From an uncultured Alphaproteobacteria bacterium (lineage in GTDB: Bacteria; Pseudomonadota; Alphaproteobacteria; Puniceispirillales; Puniceispirillaceae), in contig CAJYBL010000084.1 in the NCBI GenBank assembly GCA_913064995.1, positions 1 to 6,655 on the forward strand: a DNA stretch of 6,655 bases, written 5' to 3'. The position numbers and the translations under genes are program-made. Position 1 is the stretch's first letter, and the number at the start of each line of letters is the position of its first letter. Shown here piece by piece: positions 1 through 5,980 of the stretch. The notes below the pieces were generated by a model. The model ran no database searches. It was not told where the DNA came from and saw nothing but the letters and a program-made list of their open reading frames with translations.

Positions 1-1158
1 CGTGCCATTTGACGCCATTTTGACGATCACCAGCCTTTTGGCGCGGTCAATCCATAACCATTGCCCATGAATTCCGATCGCACAGGCAATTTGCCTGTTC
101 TGATCAGGGCGGTACCATTGAGACCGGTAATTGCCATTTACAAAAAGTCGTGGCCCTTGGCCATCTTGCTGTTGCAACCAGATATGATTGTCATGCTGGT
201 GATAAATATCATCAATCCAGCTTTTTGGTACAATCTGTTGACCCCTGAAACGGCCGCCATCACACACCATCTGGCCAATAAGAAGAAGGTCATGTATTGT
301 AATGCATAGCCCGCCGGAAACACGCGGCGCGCCAAATGTATCCAAGCTGATATAAGCCTCATGAACAGCACCGCAAGGTGCCAATATATGGCGCGAGAAT
401 AATTCGGCAAAGCTGGCACCGCCGCTTCGTTCGATCACCCAGCCAAGAACATCACTATGCGGCGAACAATAGTGATGATGTGTTCCATGCGCCTTACCAG
501 ATGCCGGCATTTTGGTCAGGAAGTCGCGCAATCCGTCATTGCGATCGCCTTCTTCGATCGGGTTCCATGCCGAAGCCCGGCGATAGGCCATAAAAACCCC
601 ATCTGTATCCAGATAATCTTCACGAAAATCTGATGCAATCTGCATATCCAATAGGTGGCGTATAGTTGCACCAGCATAAGCACTATTGCCAAGTTCAGGA
701 AGGTAATTGGTGATTTGCCGCTGAAGATCAATCACCCCGGCGCCGACAAGAACACCAGCAAGAAGTGACGCCATCGACTTTGTGATGGAAAAGACAATAT
801 GCTGGCGGTCTGGCGCACCAAATCCACCAAACCAGTCATAGACAAGCTTGCCATCCTTCATCACGGCAAAACAGTCGCTTTGGCTGGCCGCAAGAAAAGT
901 GTGAAGCTGCTGGTGATCCCCGCGCGAATCCAGAAAAGACAAATCATCCAAATCTTGGCGCGCGGTGGCAAGGACGGCTGGCAGGTTGGCAGGACGCATT
1001 GGCGCGGTTGGCAGCAATTGCCGCAAATGATTAAACGACCAGCGGGCAATATCTGGTTCGCGCCAATTGGCAAGCAGCACCTGATGATTGGCAGCTGGCG
1101 GAAAGCCCTGCATCATTTGCATAATATCATCTCTGTCACGGCTGTTATCAACTGGCAT
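1..1158 (-). CDS. Serine hydrolase, beta-lactamase / 6-aminohexanoate-dimer-hydrolase-like (3' end cut off)
   Basis: The frame is open from an ATG at 1158 to the left edge: 386 codons and no stop, so the C-terminus lies outside the window. It is a penicillin-binding-protein-fold serine hydrolase (Beta-lactamase / AmpC-like superfamily). The nucleophile motif SITK is at residues 124-127 (Ser124, Lys127). A second-motif tyrosine sits in YCSPHSDVLGW (Tyr230). Other family signatures are the N-terminal MQGFPP...NW stretch, LLDMQIASDFREDY near 169-182, and a C-terminal GIHGQWLWIDRAKRLVIV block. This combination resembles NylB-type hydrolases and related uncharacterised esterases/amidases more than true class C beta-lactamases. 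No signal peptide or membrane segment is visible, so it should be cytoplasmic. It begins 12 nt after the ynjD stop, in the same frame, so the two are probably co-transcribed. An ATG at 1122 is a credible alternative start: family members often begin near MQGFPP, and an AGAG lies about 8 nt upstream. The substrate cannot be told from sequence. Confidence 0.88.
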   Translation of the reverse strand, partial: MPVDNSRDRDDIMQMMQGFPPAANHQVLLANWREPDIARWSFNHLRQLLPTAPMRPANLPAVLATARQDLDDLSFLDSRGDHQQLHTFLAASQSDCFAVMKDGKLVYDWFGGFGAPDRQHIVFSITKSMASLLAGVLVGAGVIDLQRQITNYLPELGNSAYAGATIRHLLDMQIASDFREDYLDTDGVFMAYRRASAWNPIEEGDRNDGLRDFLTKMPASGKAHGTHHHYCSPHSDVLGWVIERSGGASFAELFSRHILAPCGAVHEAYISLDTFGAPRVSGGLCITIHDLLLIGQMVCDGGRFRGQQIVPKSWIDDIYHQHDNHIWLQQQDGQGPRLFVNGNYRSQWYRPDQNRQIACAIGIHGQWLWIDRAKRLVIVKMASNGT

Positions 1159-1170
1159 GATCTTGAAAAC

Positions 1171-1800
1171 TCACTTTTGCGGAAATTGCAGCACCGGATC
1201 AGTGGCAAATTGGCGATCGGCCACATCATGGCTGACAAGAAGCGCCGGTATCTGCCGCAGCTTGATTTGATCTGCCACAAAATGTCCAAATTGATGGCGC
1301 AACTCGGGATCAAGGCTGGAAAATGCCTCATCCATCAATAATGCCTTTGGCGCCGCCAGCAAAGTGCGCATCAGGGCAATACGCGCCGCCTGCCCGCCCG
1401 ATAGACTGGCCGGATCACGCTGGCCAAACCCATCAAGACTGGCCGCTGCCAACGCGTCCTGTACCGCTTCATAGCGGGCTTTGCCACGAATTGACGGTGC
1501 CAGTCCAAAGGCCAGATTTTCACCAACGGTTAAATGCGGAAACAGCAATGCATCCTGATACATCAACCCAATTTGGCGTCGATGCGCTGGCAAGGCGCCA
1601 ATATCAACGCCATCAAGCCTGATATCACCCGCCCAATTCACTTTGGCAAGTTCCGTTCCCGATATCAGCGCCAACAAGGTTGATTTGCCACAACCGCTGG
1701 CACCATGCAGCAATCGAATCTGTCCCTTTGGCACCGAAAAACACAGGCCGGTGACAAGCGGCCAATCAAATCCAAACTCGAGCGCGTTAACTTCTAACAT
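1171..1800 (-). CDS. ynjD: ABC transporter ATP-binding protein, YnjD-type
   Basis: This is a 209-residue stand-alone nucleotide-binding subunit that would power import through the YnjC-like permease encoded divergently. All ABC ATPase motifs are intact: Walker A GASGCGKST (33-41), Q-loop Gln82 in MYQD, signature LSGGQ (133-137), Walker B ending in LLMDE with catalytic Glu158, D-loop SSLD (161-164) and H-loop His191 in SHD. The protein ends soon after the H-loop and lacks the C-terminal regulatory (TOBE-like) domain found in larger importer ATPases, as expected for the short YnjD/ThiQ-like type. The start at 1800 is the furthest upstream possible, because an in-frame TGA lies 6 nt before it. 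No good Shine-Dalgarno is visible upstream. The assignment to YnjD rather than another short importer ATPase rests partly on the adjacent YnjB- and YnjC-like genes. In E. coli the three genes run in one direction; here the ATPase is split off and faces away. Confidence 0.87.
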   Translation of the reverse strand: MLEVNALEFGFDWPLVTGLCFSVPKGQIRLLHGASGCGKSTLLALISGTELAKVNWAGDIRLDGVDIGALPAHRRQIGLMYQDALLFPHLTVGENLAFGLAPSIRGKARYEAVQDALAAASLDGFGQRDPASLSGGQAARIALMRTLLAAPKALLMDEAFSSLDPELRHQFGHFVADQIKLRQIPALLVSHDVADRQFATDPVLQFPQK

Positions 1801-1810
1801 ATGCGGTCAA

Positions 1811-1900
1811 AACCCGATTTTTCAGTTCTTTAAAAAATGAATCGAACAGATGATTGCAATGTGACAGAACAGACCCGACAATGCTATCAGCGATCGGGTT
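1811..1900. repeat. Inverted repeat flanking the divergent promoter region, candidate operator pair
   Basis: AACCCGAT at 1811-1818 and its exact reverse complement ATCGGGTT at 1893-1900 are 74 nt apart. One arm lies 10 nt from the ynjD start and the other abuts the candidate -10 box of ynjB. A related half-site, GACCCGAC, occurs at 1872-1879, and a local hairpin CGATC/GATCG spans 1891-1907. The placement suits a regulator acting on both divergent transcripts. That is inference: an 8-bp match in about 120 bp could be chance. Confidence 0.35.
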
Positions 1901-1905
1901 ATGAT
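1875..1905 (+). promoter_or_regulatory. Candidate sigma-70-type promoter for ynjB-ynjC
   Basis: A TATGAT box at 1900-1905 matches the TATAAT consensus at five of six positions. The best upstream partner is CCGACA at 1875-1880 (four of six), with a long 19-nt spacer. A transcript from here would begin near 1912, leaving a leader of about 25 nt before the preferred ynjB start at 1938 and only about 10 nt before the alternative start at 1923. No convincing minus-strand promoter for ynjD was found in the same interval. TTGCAA at 1854-1859 is palindromic and could serve either strand, but no good -10 box goes with it on the minus strand. Confidence 0.35.
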
Positions 1906-1924
1906 CGAAATGCAAAAGGACAAT

Positions 1925-1930
1925 GAGGAA
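1925..1930 (+). promoter_or_regulatory. Ribosome binding site that decides the ynjB start
   Basis: GAGGAA lies 7 nt before the ATG at 1938, which is ideal spacing. The upstream in-frame ATG at 1923 has an AAAAGGA only 2 nt before it, too close for normal initiation. This favours 1938 as the true start and removes five residues from the longest possible protein. Confidence 0.6.
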
Positions 1931-1937
1931 TCAAACC

Positions 1938-3161
1938 ATGCAGAAAATTCGCTTTTACCATGCTGCACGCCGTATATTTACGGGATTATGCCTCGCCTTT
2001 GCTGTCACATCTGCCAACGCCGATGATTTTACCGATTTGCAAAAGGCAGCAAAAGGGCAAACCGTCTATTTCAACGCATGGGGCGGTGATGCCAAAATTA
2101 ACAGCTATATCAGCTGGGCCGGACAAATCTTGGCTGATCGCCATGATATTACCCTTGTTCATGTCAAATTGACCGACACGGCAAGCGCCGTTTCACGAAT
2201 CCTTGCCGAAAAGGCCGCTGGACGCGAAAATGATGGCTCGATTGATCTTTTATGGGTGAATGGTGAAAATTTTGCCGCGATGAAGCGGGCTGGTCTTTTG
2301 CAAGACCGGCCTTGGGTCACATCCTTGCCAAATTGGCGCTATACTGACAGCAAGGCCTTGCCCGCAATCCTGTCAGATTTTGCCGAACCGACCAATGGCA
2401 AAGAAAGCCCGTGGGGCCGGGCGCAACTGGTCTTTTCCTATGATAGCGCAAGGCTGCTAACCCCACCAAAATCAGCCGCGGCACTGGCTGACTATATTGC
2501 CGCAAATCCGGGTCGTTTTACCTTTCCGCAACCACCAGATTTCATTGGCATGTCCTTTCTCAAACAGATTTTGATTGAGCTTAGCAATGGTGATTCGGCG
2601 CTTTATCAGCCCGTCGATGAGACCAATTTTGATGCTGTTACCGCGCCTTTGTGGCACTGGCTAGATACGGCAAAACCCAATCTATGGCGGGCGGGCAATG
2701 CCTATCCGGCAAATTATCCAGTGCTTCGCCAGCTTCTTGGTGATGGGGAAATTGACATTGCCATTGCGTTCAACCCTGCTGATGCCTCGGCGGCGATTGC
2801 GCGGGGTGAATTGCCGAATAGCGTTCGCACCTATATCCATGATGGTGGCACGCTTGCCAATGTGCATTTTCTGGCCATTCCTTTCAATGCTTCGGCACCC
2901 GAAGCGGCCAAGCTGGTGGCCAATTTCATGCTATCGCCCGAAGCGCAGGTGAAAAAAGCAGATACAGCCATTTGGGGCGATCCAACGGTTTTGTCGATGC
3001 CAAAATTATCTGACGCCCAGCGTATGGCCTTTACCAAGCTACCGCGCGGCATTGCCACTTTAAGTGATGCCGATCTGGGCCGCACGCTTGCTGAACCACA
3101 CCCAAGCTGGGTGCCCCGTCTTGAGGCAGCATGGATCAAACGCTATGCCAGTGGCCAATAG
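1938..3161 (+). CDS. ynjB: ABC transporter periplasmic substrate-binding protein, YnjB-type
   Basis: This 407-residue protein has a Sec signal peptide: basic residues 3-12, a hydrophobic core at about 14-25, and a cleavage site probably after SANA (residue 28). The mature part is a type-2 periplasmic binding protein of the uncharacterised YnjB family. The characteristic segments are an N-terminal beta-strand block with FNAWGGDAKIN (46-55), then LVHVKLTDT (73-81), the strongly conserved-looking DLLWVNGENFAAMKRAG (103-119), and WGRAQLVFSYDS (159-170). The region IAIAFNP (275-280) and the later ANVHFLAIPFNA also fit family expectations. E. coli YnjB has a similar size (about 390 residues). The protein should capture the solute in the periplasm and deliver it to the fused permease encoded next, whose start lies inside its 3' end. 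The ligand is unknown; relatedness to thiamine/iron/spermidine-type binding proteins is only a family-level hint. An alternative start at 1923 would add MRNQT. Confidence 0.9.
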   Translation: MQKIRFYHAARRIFTGLCLAFAVTSANADDFTDLQKAAKGQTVYFNAWGGDAKINSYISWAGQILADRHDITLVHVKLTDTASAVSRILAEKAAGRENDGSIDLLWVNGENFAAMKRAGLLQDRPWVTSLPNWRYTDSKALPAILSDFAEPTNGKESPWGRAQLVFSYDSARLLTPPKSAAALADYIAANPGRFTFPQPPDFIGMSFLKQILIELSNGDSALYQPVDETNFDAVTAPLWHWLDTAKPNLWRAGNAYPANYPVLRQLLGDGEIDIAIAFNPADASAAIARGELPNSVRTYIHDGGTLANVHFLAIPFNASAPEAAKLVANFMLSPEAQVKKADTAIWGDPTVLSMPKLSDAQRMAFTKLPRGIATLSDADLGRTLAEPHPSWVPRLEAAWIKRYASGQ

Positions 3162-4875
3162 TAGGCGCGCCATCCAGAACCGGCAACATATCGCCATCAC
3201 CGGCCTGACCGCGCTGACTGCCCTGCTTTTCGGATTACCGGTATTGCTTGGGCTGATTGGGATTATTTTGCCAGCGTCAGGCTATTTTCCAGCATTGGGG
3301 CGGACCCACTTTTCCGGTGATGCGGCGCGTCATTTTCTGGCAACACCCGGCCTTGGGCTTGCCAGCTGGCTATCTTTGAAAACCGGATTAATGGCAAGTG
3401 CTGTCTCGCTTGCTGGCTGTTTTGTCATTCTAGTGGCCTTTTCCGGCAGCCGAATGATGCTTCGGTTGCGCCACTTGCTCGGACCGTTAGTGGCAGTTCC
3501 GCATAGTACGATTGCCGTTGGTTTGGTGTTTCTGCTTGCCCCATCCGGCTGGCTTATGCGCCTTGTCTCGCCAGCATTGACCGGCCTTGAGCAGCCGCCA
3601 ACTTGGGGGCTGGTGCCAGACCCTTATGGTCTTGTGCTGATTTTAGGGCTGGTGGCAAAAGAGTTACCGTTTTTGCTTCTTCTTGGTTTGTCGGCCGCGG
3701 TAAGCCTGCCTTTGGCACGCCTTCTTGCCATTGGTGCAGGGCTTGGCTATGGCCGCTTTGCAAGCTGGGTTTTTCTGGTTTTACCATTGATATATCGCCA
3801 GATCAGACTGCCGGTTATTGCGGTTCTGGTCTTTAGCCTATCGGTTGTAGATATGGCGTTATTGCTGGCACCAAGCCTGCCGCCGCCATTGGCCATTCTG
3901 GTGCTAAACGGCTTTCATGATGCCGATCTTGCCACCCGCCTGCCAGCCTCATTTGGTGCCATCTGGCAAATCGGTCTTGTGCTGGTTGCGCTTTTGCTGT
4001 GGTGGAACGGTGAAAGGCTGGTTGGCGCGATTGTTAGATTTTGCCGCTGGCGCGGTTGGCGCGGGCAATCGGCCGATCCTTGGTTAGGATTTTTATTGCT
4101 ATTTGCCATTCTGCCAATGCTGATTGGCGTGATGGGGCTTGTTGCCGCGCTTTTATGGTCATTTGCAAAGGGCTGGTTTTTTCCGGCGGCCTTGCCAGCA
4201 AGCGTCAGCTTGCTTCACTGGCAGGATGTGGCAAGCTATCTTCCACTGATCATCAATAGCGGGTTACTGGCCATCAGCGCCACATTTCTGGCGGTTGGCG
4301 TGGTGTTTTTATGGCTTTATCACGGGCAAGATTTGATCCAGCGAAACCGGTTATTGCAGGCGGCCATTTATCTGCCACTTCTTGTGCCGCAGATCAGCTT
4401 TCTATTCGGTCTGCAAATCGGGCTTAGCTGGGCTGGCATTGACGGTAGCTGGCCTGCGCTGATCTATATTCATATGATTTTCATTCTGCCCTATATATGG
4501 CTTGTTCTGGCACCGGCCTTTGCGCAGATGGATTGGCGGCATGACCATGTGGCAAGTAGCCTTGGCCTTGGCCCATTGAGGCGTTTTTTAAGCGTTCACT
4601 TGCCGCTTTTCGCCATGCCGATTGCCGCGGCGCTATTCATCGGTTTTGCTGTCTCCATAGCACTTTATCTGCCAACTGTTTTTGTTGGTGGTGGACGCAT
4701 TGCCACGATCACGGTCGAAGCTGTAAGCCTTGCCACGAATGGCAGTCGCGGGCCAGCAGGCGTTGCCGCCATGCTGCAGCTTTTGATCCCGCTGGCCTGT
4801 TATGCGGCGATCTGGCTGTTTTTGAAATACCGCTTTGGCCGGTTTGCCACTATGCAAGGAGGCGGCCTGACATAA
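3145..4875 (+). CDS. ynjC: ABC transporter permease, two fused domains, YnjC-type
   Basis: This 576-residue membrane protein has two binding-protein-dependent transport (BPD_transp) permease domains in one chain, about 12 helices in all. The halves are joined by a basic linker near residues 288-310 (RFCRWRGWRG). Each half carries a degenerate EAA loop, the docking site for the ATPase: ARLLAIGAGLGYGR...LPL ending near residue 215, and HVASSLGLGPLRR...LPLF at about 468-489. Both keep the glycine and the terminal Leu-Pro but not the Glu-Ala-Ala itself. E. coli YnjC is likewise a fused permease (about 510 residues). The start at 3145 is chosen because the first helix follows about 15 residues later and a GGA lies 9 nt upstream. 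A longer frame opening at 3064 would add 27 residues that are only the shifted reading of ynjB. The start overlaps the end of ynjB by 17 nt, suggesting translational coupling. Inner-membrane location is expected; the substrate is unknown. Confidence 0.9.
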   Translation: MPVANSRRAIQNRQHIAITGLTALTALLFGLPVLLGLIGIILPASGYFPALGRTHFSGDAARHFLATPGLGLASWLSLKTGLMASAVSLAGCFVILVAFSGSRMMLRLRHLLGPLVAVPHSTIAVGLVFLLAPSGWLMRLVSPALTGLEQPPTWGLVPDPYGLVLILGLVAKELPFLLLLGLSAAVSLPLARLLAIGAGLGYGRFASWVFLVLPLIYRQIRLPVIAVLVFSLSVVDMALLLAPSLPPPLAILVLNGFHDADLATRLPASFGAIWQIGLVLVALLLWWNGERLVGAIVRFCRWRGWRGQSADPWLGFLLLFAILPMLIGVMGLVAALLWSFAKGWFFPAALPASVSLLHWQDVASYLPLIINSGLLAISATFLAVGVVFLWLYHGQDLIQRNRLLQAAIYLPLLVPQISFLFGLQIGLSWAGIDGSWPALIYIHMIFILPYIWLVLAPAFAQMDWRHDHVASSLGLGPLRRFLSVHLPLFAMPIAAALFIGFAVSIALYLPTVFVGGGRIATITVEAVSLATNGSRGPAGVAAMLQLLIPLACYAAIWLFLKYRFGRFATMQGGGLT

Positions 4876-4899
4876 AGCAATATGCAATTGTCAGTTAAT

Positions 4900-4921
4900 A
4901 TTTGCCCAAAGGCAGATTTTT
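4900..4921 (+). terminator. Possible weak intrinsic terminator after ynjC
   Basis: ATTTGCC (4900-4906) can pair with GGCAGAT (4911-4917) around a CAAA loop, with one G-U pair, and is followed directly by a run of T. It begins 25 nt after the ynjC stop, as expected for the end of the ynjB-ynjC transcript. The stem has only four G-C pairs, so termination may be partial and read-through into the next gene is possible. Confidence 0.4.
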
Positions 4922-4992
4922 CGCTCATATTAGGCTCAGTAAAACCACACTTTCATGATTTGAATAACCCAGCCTCGAAACCAAGCAGCGAT

Positions 4993-5012
4993 CTGCCGCA
5001 GTTATGCGGCAG
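4993..5012 (+). terminator. GC-rich hairpin in the leader of the DMT transporter gene
   Basis: CTGCCGCA (4993-5000) and TGCGGCAG (5005-5012) form a perfect 8-bp stem around a GTTA loop, ending 34 nt before the transporter start. The following bases (TCTTGCCTTTCG) are pyrimidine-rich but not a clean T-tract. It may be a second terminator for ynjB-ynjC, or a leader structure affecting the downstream gene. In the rest of 4876-5046 I see only a weak promoter-like pair: TTGCCC at 4902-4907 and CATATT at 4926-4931. Confidence 0.45.
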
Positions 5013-5046
5013 TCTTGCCTTTCGTAATGAACGGAACCAACCATCA

Positions 5047-5970
5047 ATGGCACAATTTCTTTTACCCATTATTTTTGTTGTTCTTTGGTCATCGGCTTTT
5101 GTGGCTGGCAAGGCAGGCGTGCAACATGCAACACCATTTGCCTTTCTGGCGGTTCGGTTTTCAATTGTTGCGCTGATTTTCATGGCTGTTGCTATTGGGT
5201 TCTGGATTTGGCGAGACAAGGACAAAACAAAGGCCGTTGATGCAAAAGCCAGCGACAAAAAAAACCGGTCAAATGATCCGGTTTTGCAAACTGCGCTTGT
5301 TGGTGTGCTGATCCATGGCGCCTATCTTGGCAGTACCTTTTTTGCAATGGCCAATGGCCTTGGCGCGGCGCTGGCCGCCTTGATTGTCTCAACCCAGCCA
5401 TTGCTGACAACCGCATTGGCAATTTTCCTATTTGGTGAAAAACCGCGCCTTATTCAATGGATTGGCATTTTTATCGGCTTTGCCGGGGTTGTTGTCGTAA
5501 TTTTCCCATCGCTTGGGATCAATGCACCAGTGATTGCGATCATGTCTTGTGTTTTTGGTTTACTTGCAATTACGGCTGGTACTTTGCTGCAAAAACGTAT
5601 TGGCGGCTCGATTGGCTTATTGAAAAGCAATATCATTCAGGCAAGTGCCGCCAGCCTGTTTTTCATGTTACTGATTGCAACGATTGAGACGCCGCTTATC
5701 ACCTGGAATGAGCCGTTTTTGATTGCGCTTGCATGGCAAGTATTGGCTGTTTCAACTGGCGCCTATGTGATTTTGATGATTTTGATAAAACGCGATAGCG
5801 TTGCCGCGACAACATCGTTGTTATTTCTGGTGCCGCCAGTGACTGCAATCATCGCTTTTTTCATCTTTGGCGAGCCGCTAACCCCGGTTACCGTCATTGG
5901 CTTTTTCATGGCATCGGCCGGGGTTTATCTCGTCACCCGCCATGGCAGCACGCCTGAAAAACAGGCTTAA
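5047..5970 (+). CDS. EamA/DMT-family membrane transporter
   Basis: This 307-residue protein of the drug/metabolite transporter superfamily has ten predicted helices made of two EamA repeats. The first helix carries the typical LWSSAFVAGKAG (13-24). The first repeat ends with STQPLLTTALAIFLFGEKP (115-133) and then a GFAGVVVVIFP helix. The second repeat mirrors it with LFLVPPVTAIIAFFIFGEP (259-277) and GFFMASAGVYLV. Family members usually export amino acids or other small metabolites, though some import; sequence alone does not say which. A 22-residue highly charged cytoplasmic segment (56-77, rich in Lys and Asp) separates helices 2 and 3. The start at 5047 is chosen because family N-termini begin just before this first helix and an ACGGAA lies about 10 nt upstream. 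The frame remains open back to 4882, but the extra 55 residues are non-hydrophobic, cross the leader hairpin and look non-coding. The gene converges on the Rieske oxygenase gene 10 nt away. Confidence 0.88.
   Translation: MAQFLLPIIFVVLWSSAFVAGKAGVQHATPFAFLAVRFSIVALIFMAVAIGFWIWRDKDKTKAVDAKASDKKNRSNDPVLQTALVGVLIHGAYLGSTFFAMANGLGAALAALIVSTQPLLTTALAIFLFGEKPRLIQWIGIFIGFAGVVVVIFPSLGINAPVIAIMSCVFGLLAITAGTLLQKRIGGSIGLLKSNIIQASAASLFFMLLIATIETPLITWNEPFLIALAWQVLAVSTGAYVILMILIKRDSVAATTSLLFLVPPVTAIIAFFIFGEPLTPVTVIGFFMASAGVYLVTRHGSTPEKQA
5257..5285 (+). other. A8 tract and hairpin inside the DMT transporter gene
   Basis: Eight consecutive A (5257-5264) encode Asp-Lys-Lys-Asn in the charged loop. AAAACCGG (5261-5268) pairs perfectly with CCGGTTTT (5278-5285) around a 9-nt loop. 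The homopolymer could allow polymerase slippage, and the stem-loop followed by T4 looks like a small intrinsic terminator within the coding region. Biological relevance is unproven. Confidence 0.35.
5952..5966 (+). terminator. Short hairpin at the 3' end of the DMT transporter gene
   Basis: GCCTG (5952-5956) and CAGGC (5962-5966) pair around an A5 loop immediately before the TAA stop. Only two T follow, so this is at best a weak terminator. TTAATCAC is repeated at 5967-5974 and 5981-5988, each copy overlapping the stop codon of one of the two convergent genes; no better terminator is visible in the 10-nt gap. Confidence 0.25.
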
Positions 5971-5980
5971 TCACGTAGGT

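Noticed and set aside
138..731. Separate short minus-strand frames suggesting the left gene is broken
   Set aside because: Another minus-strand frame is open without interruption from 1158 to the left edge and carries the hydrolase motifs; it has no stop only because the window ends.
1..1158. True class C beta-lactamase (antibiotic resistance)
   Set aside because: There is no signal peptide, and the second motif is Tyr-Cys-Ser within YCSPHSDVLGW rather than Tyr-x-Asn; the flanking signatures match NylB-like hydrolases.
799..1341. 180-codon open frame on the plus strand
   Set aside because: It is antisense to the serine hydrolase and ynjD, both of which have recognisable motifs throughout; its product is basic and resembles no family.
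2831..3139. 102-codon minus-strand frame inside ynjB
   Set aside because: It is a shadow of ynjB; no ribosome binding site or recognisable family is visible.
3064..3144. N-terminal extension of the permease
   Set aside because: The 27 extra residues are ynjB sequence read in another frame; a better start with upstream GGA and an immediate first helix is at 3145.
4882..5046. 55-residue N-terminal extension of the DMT transporter
   Set aside because: The extension is not hydrophobic, crosses the leader hairpin, and family members begin at the first helix, matching the ATG at 5047.
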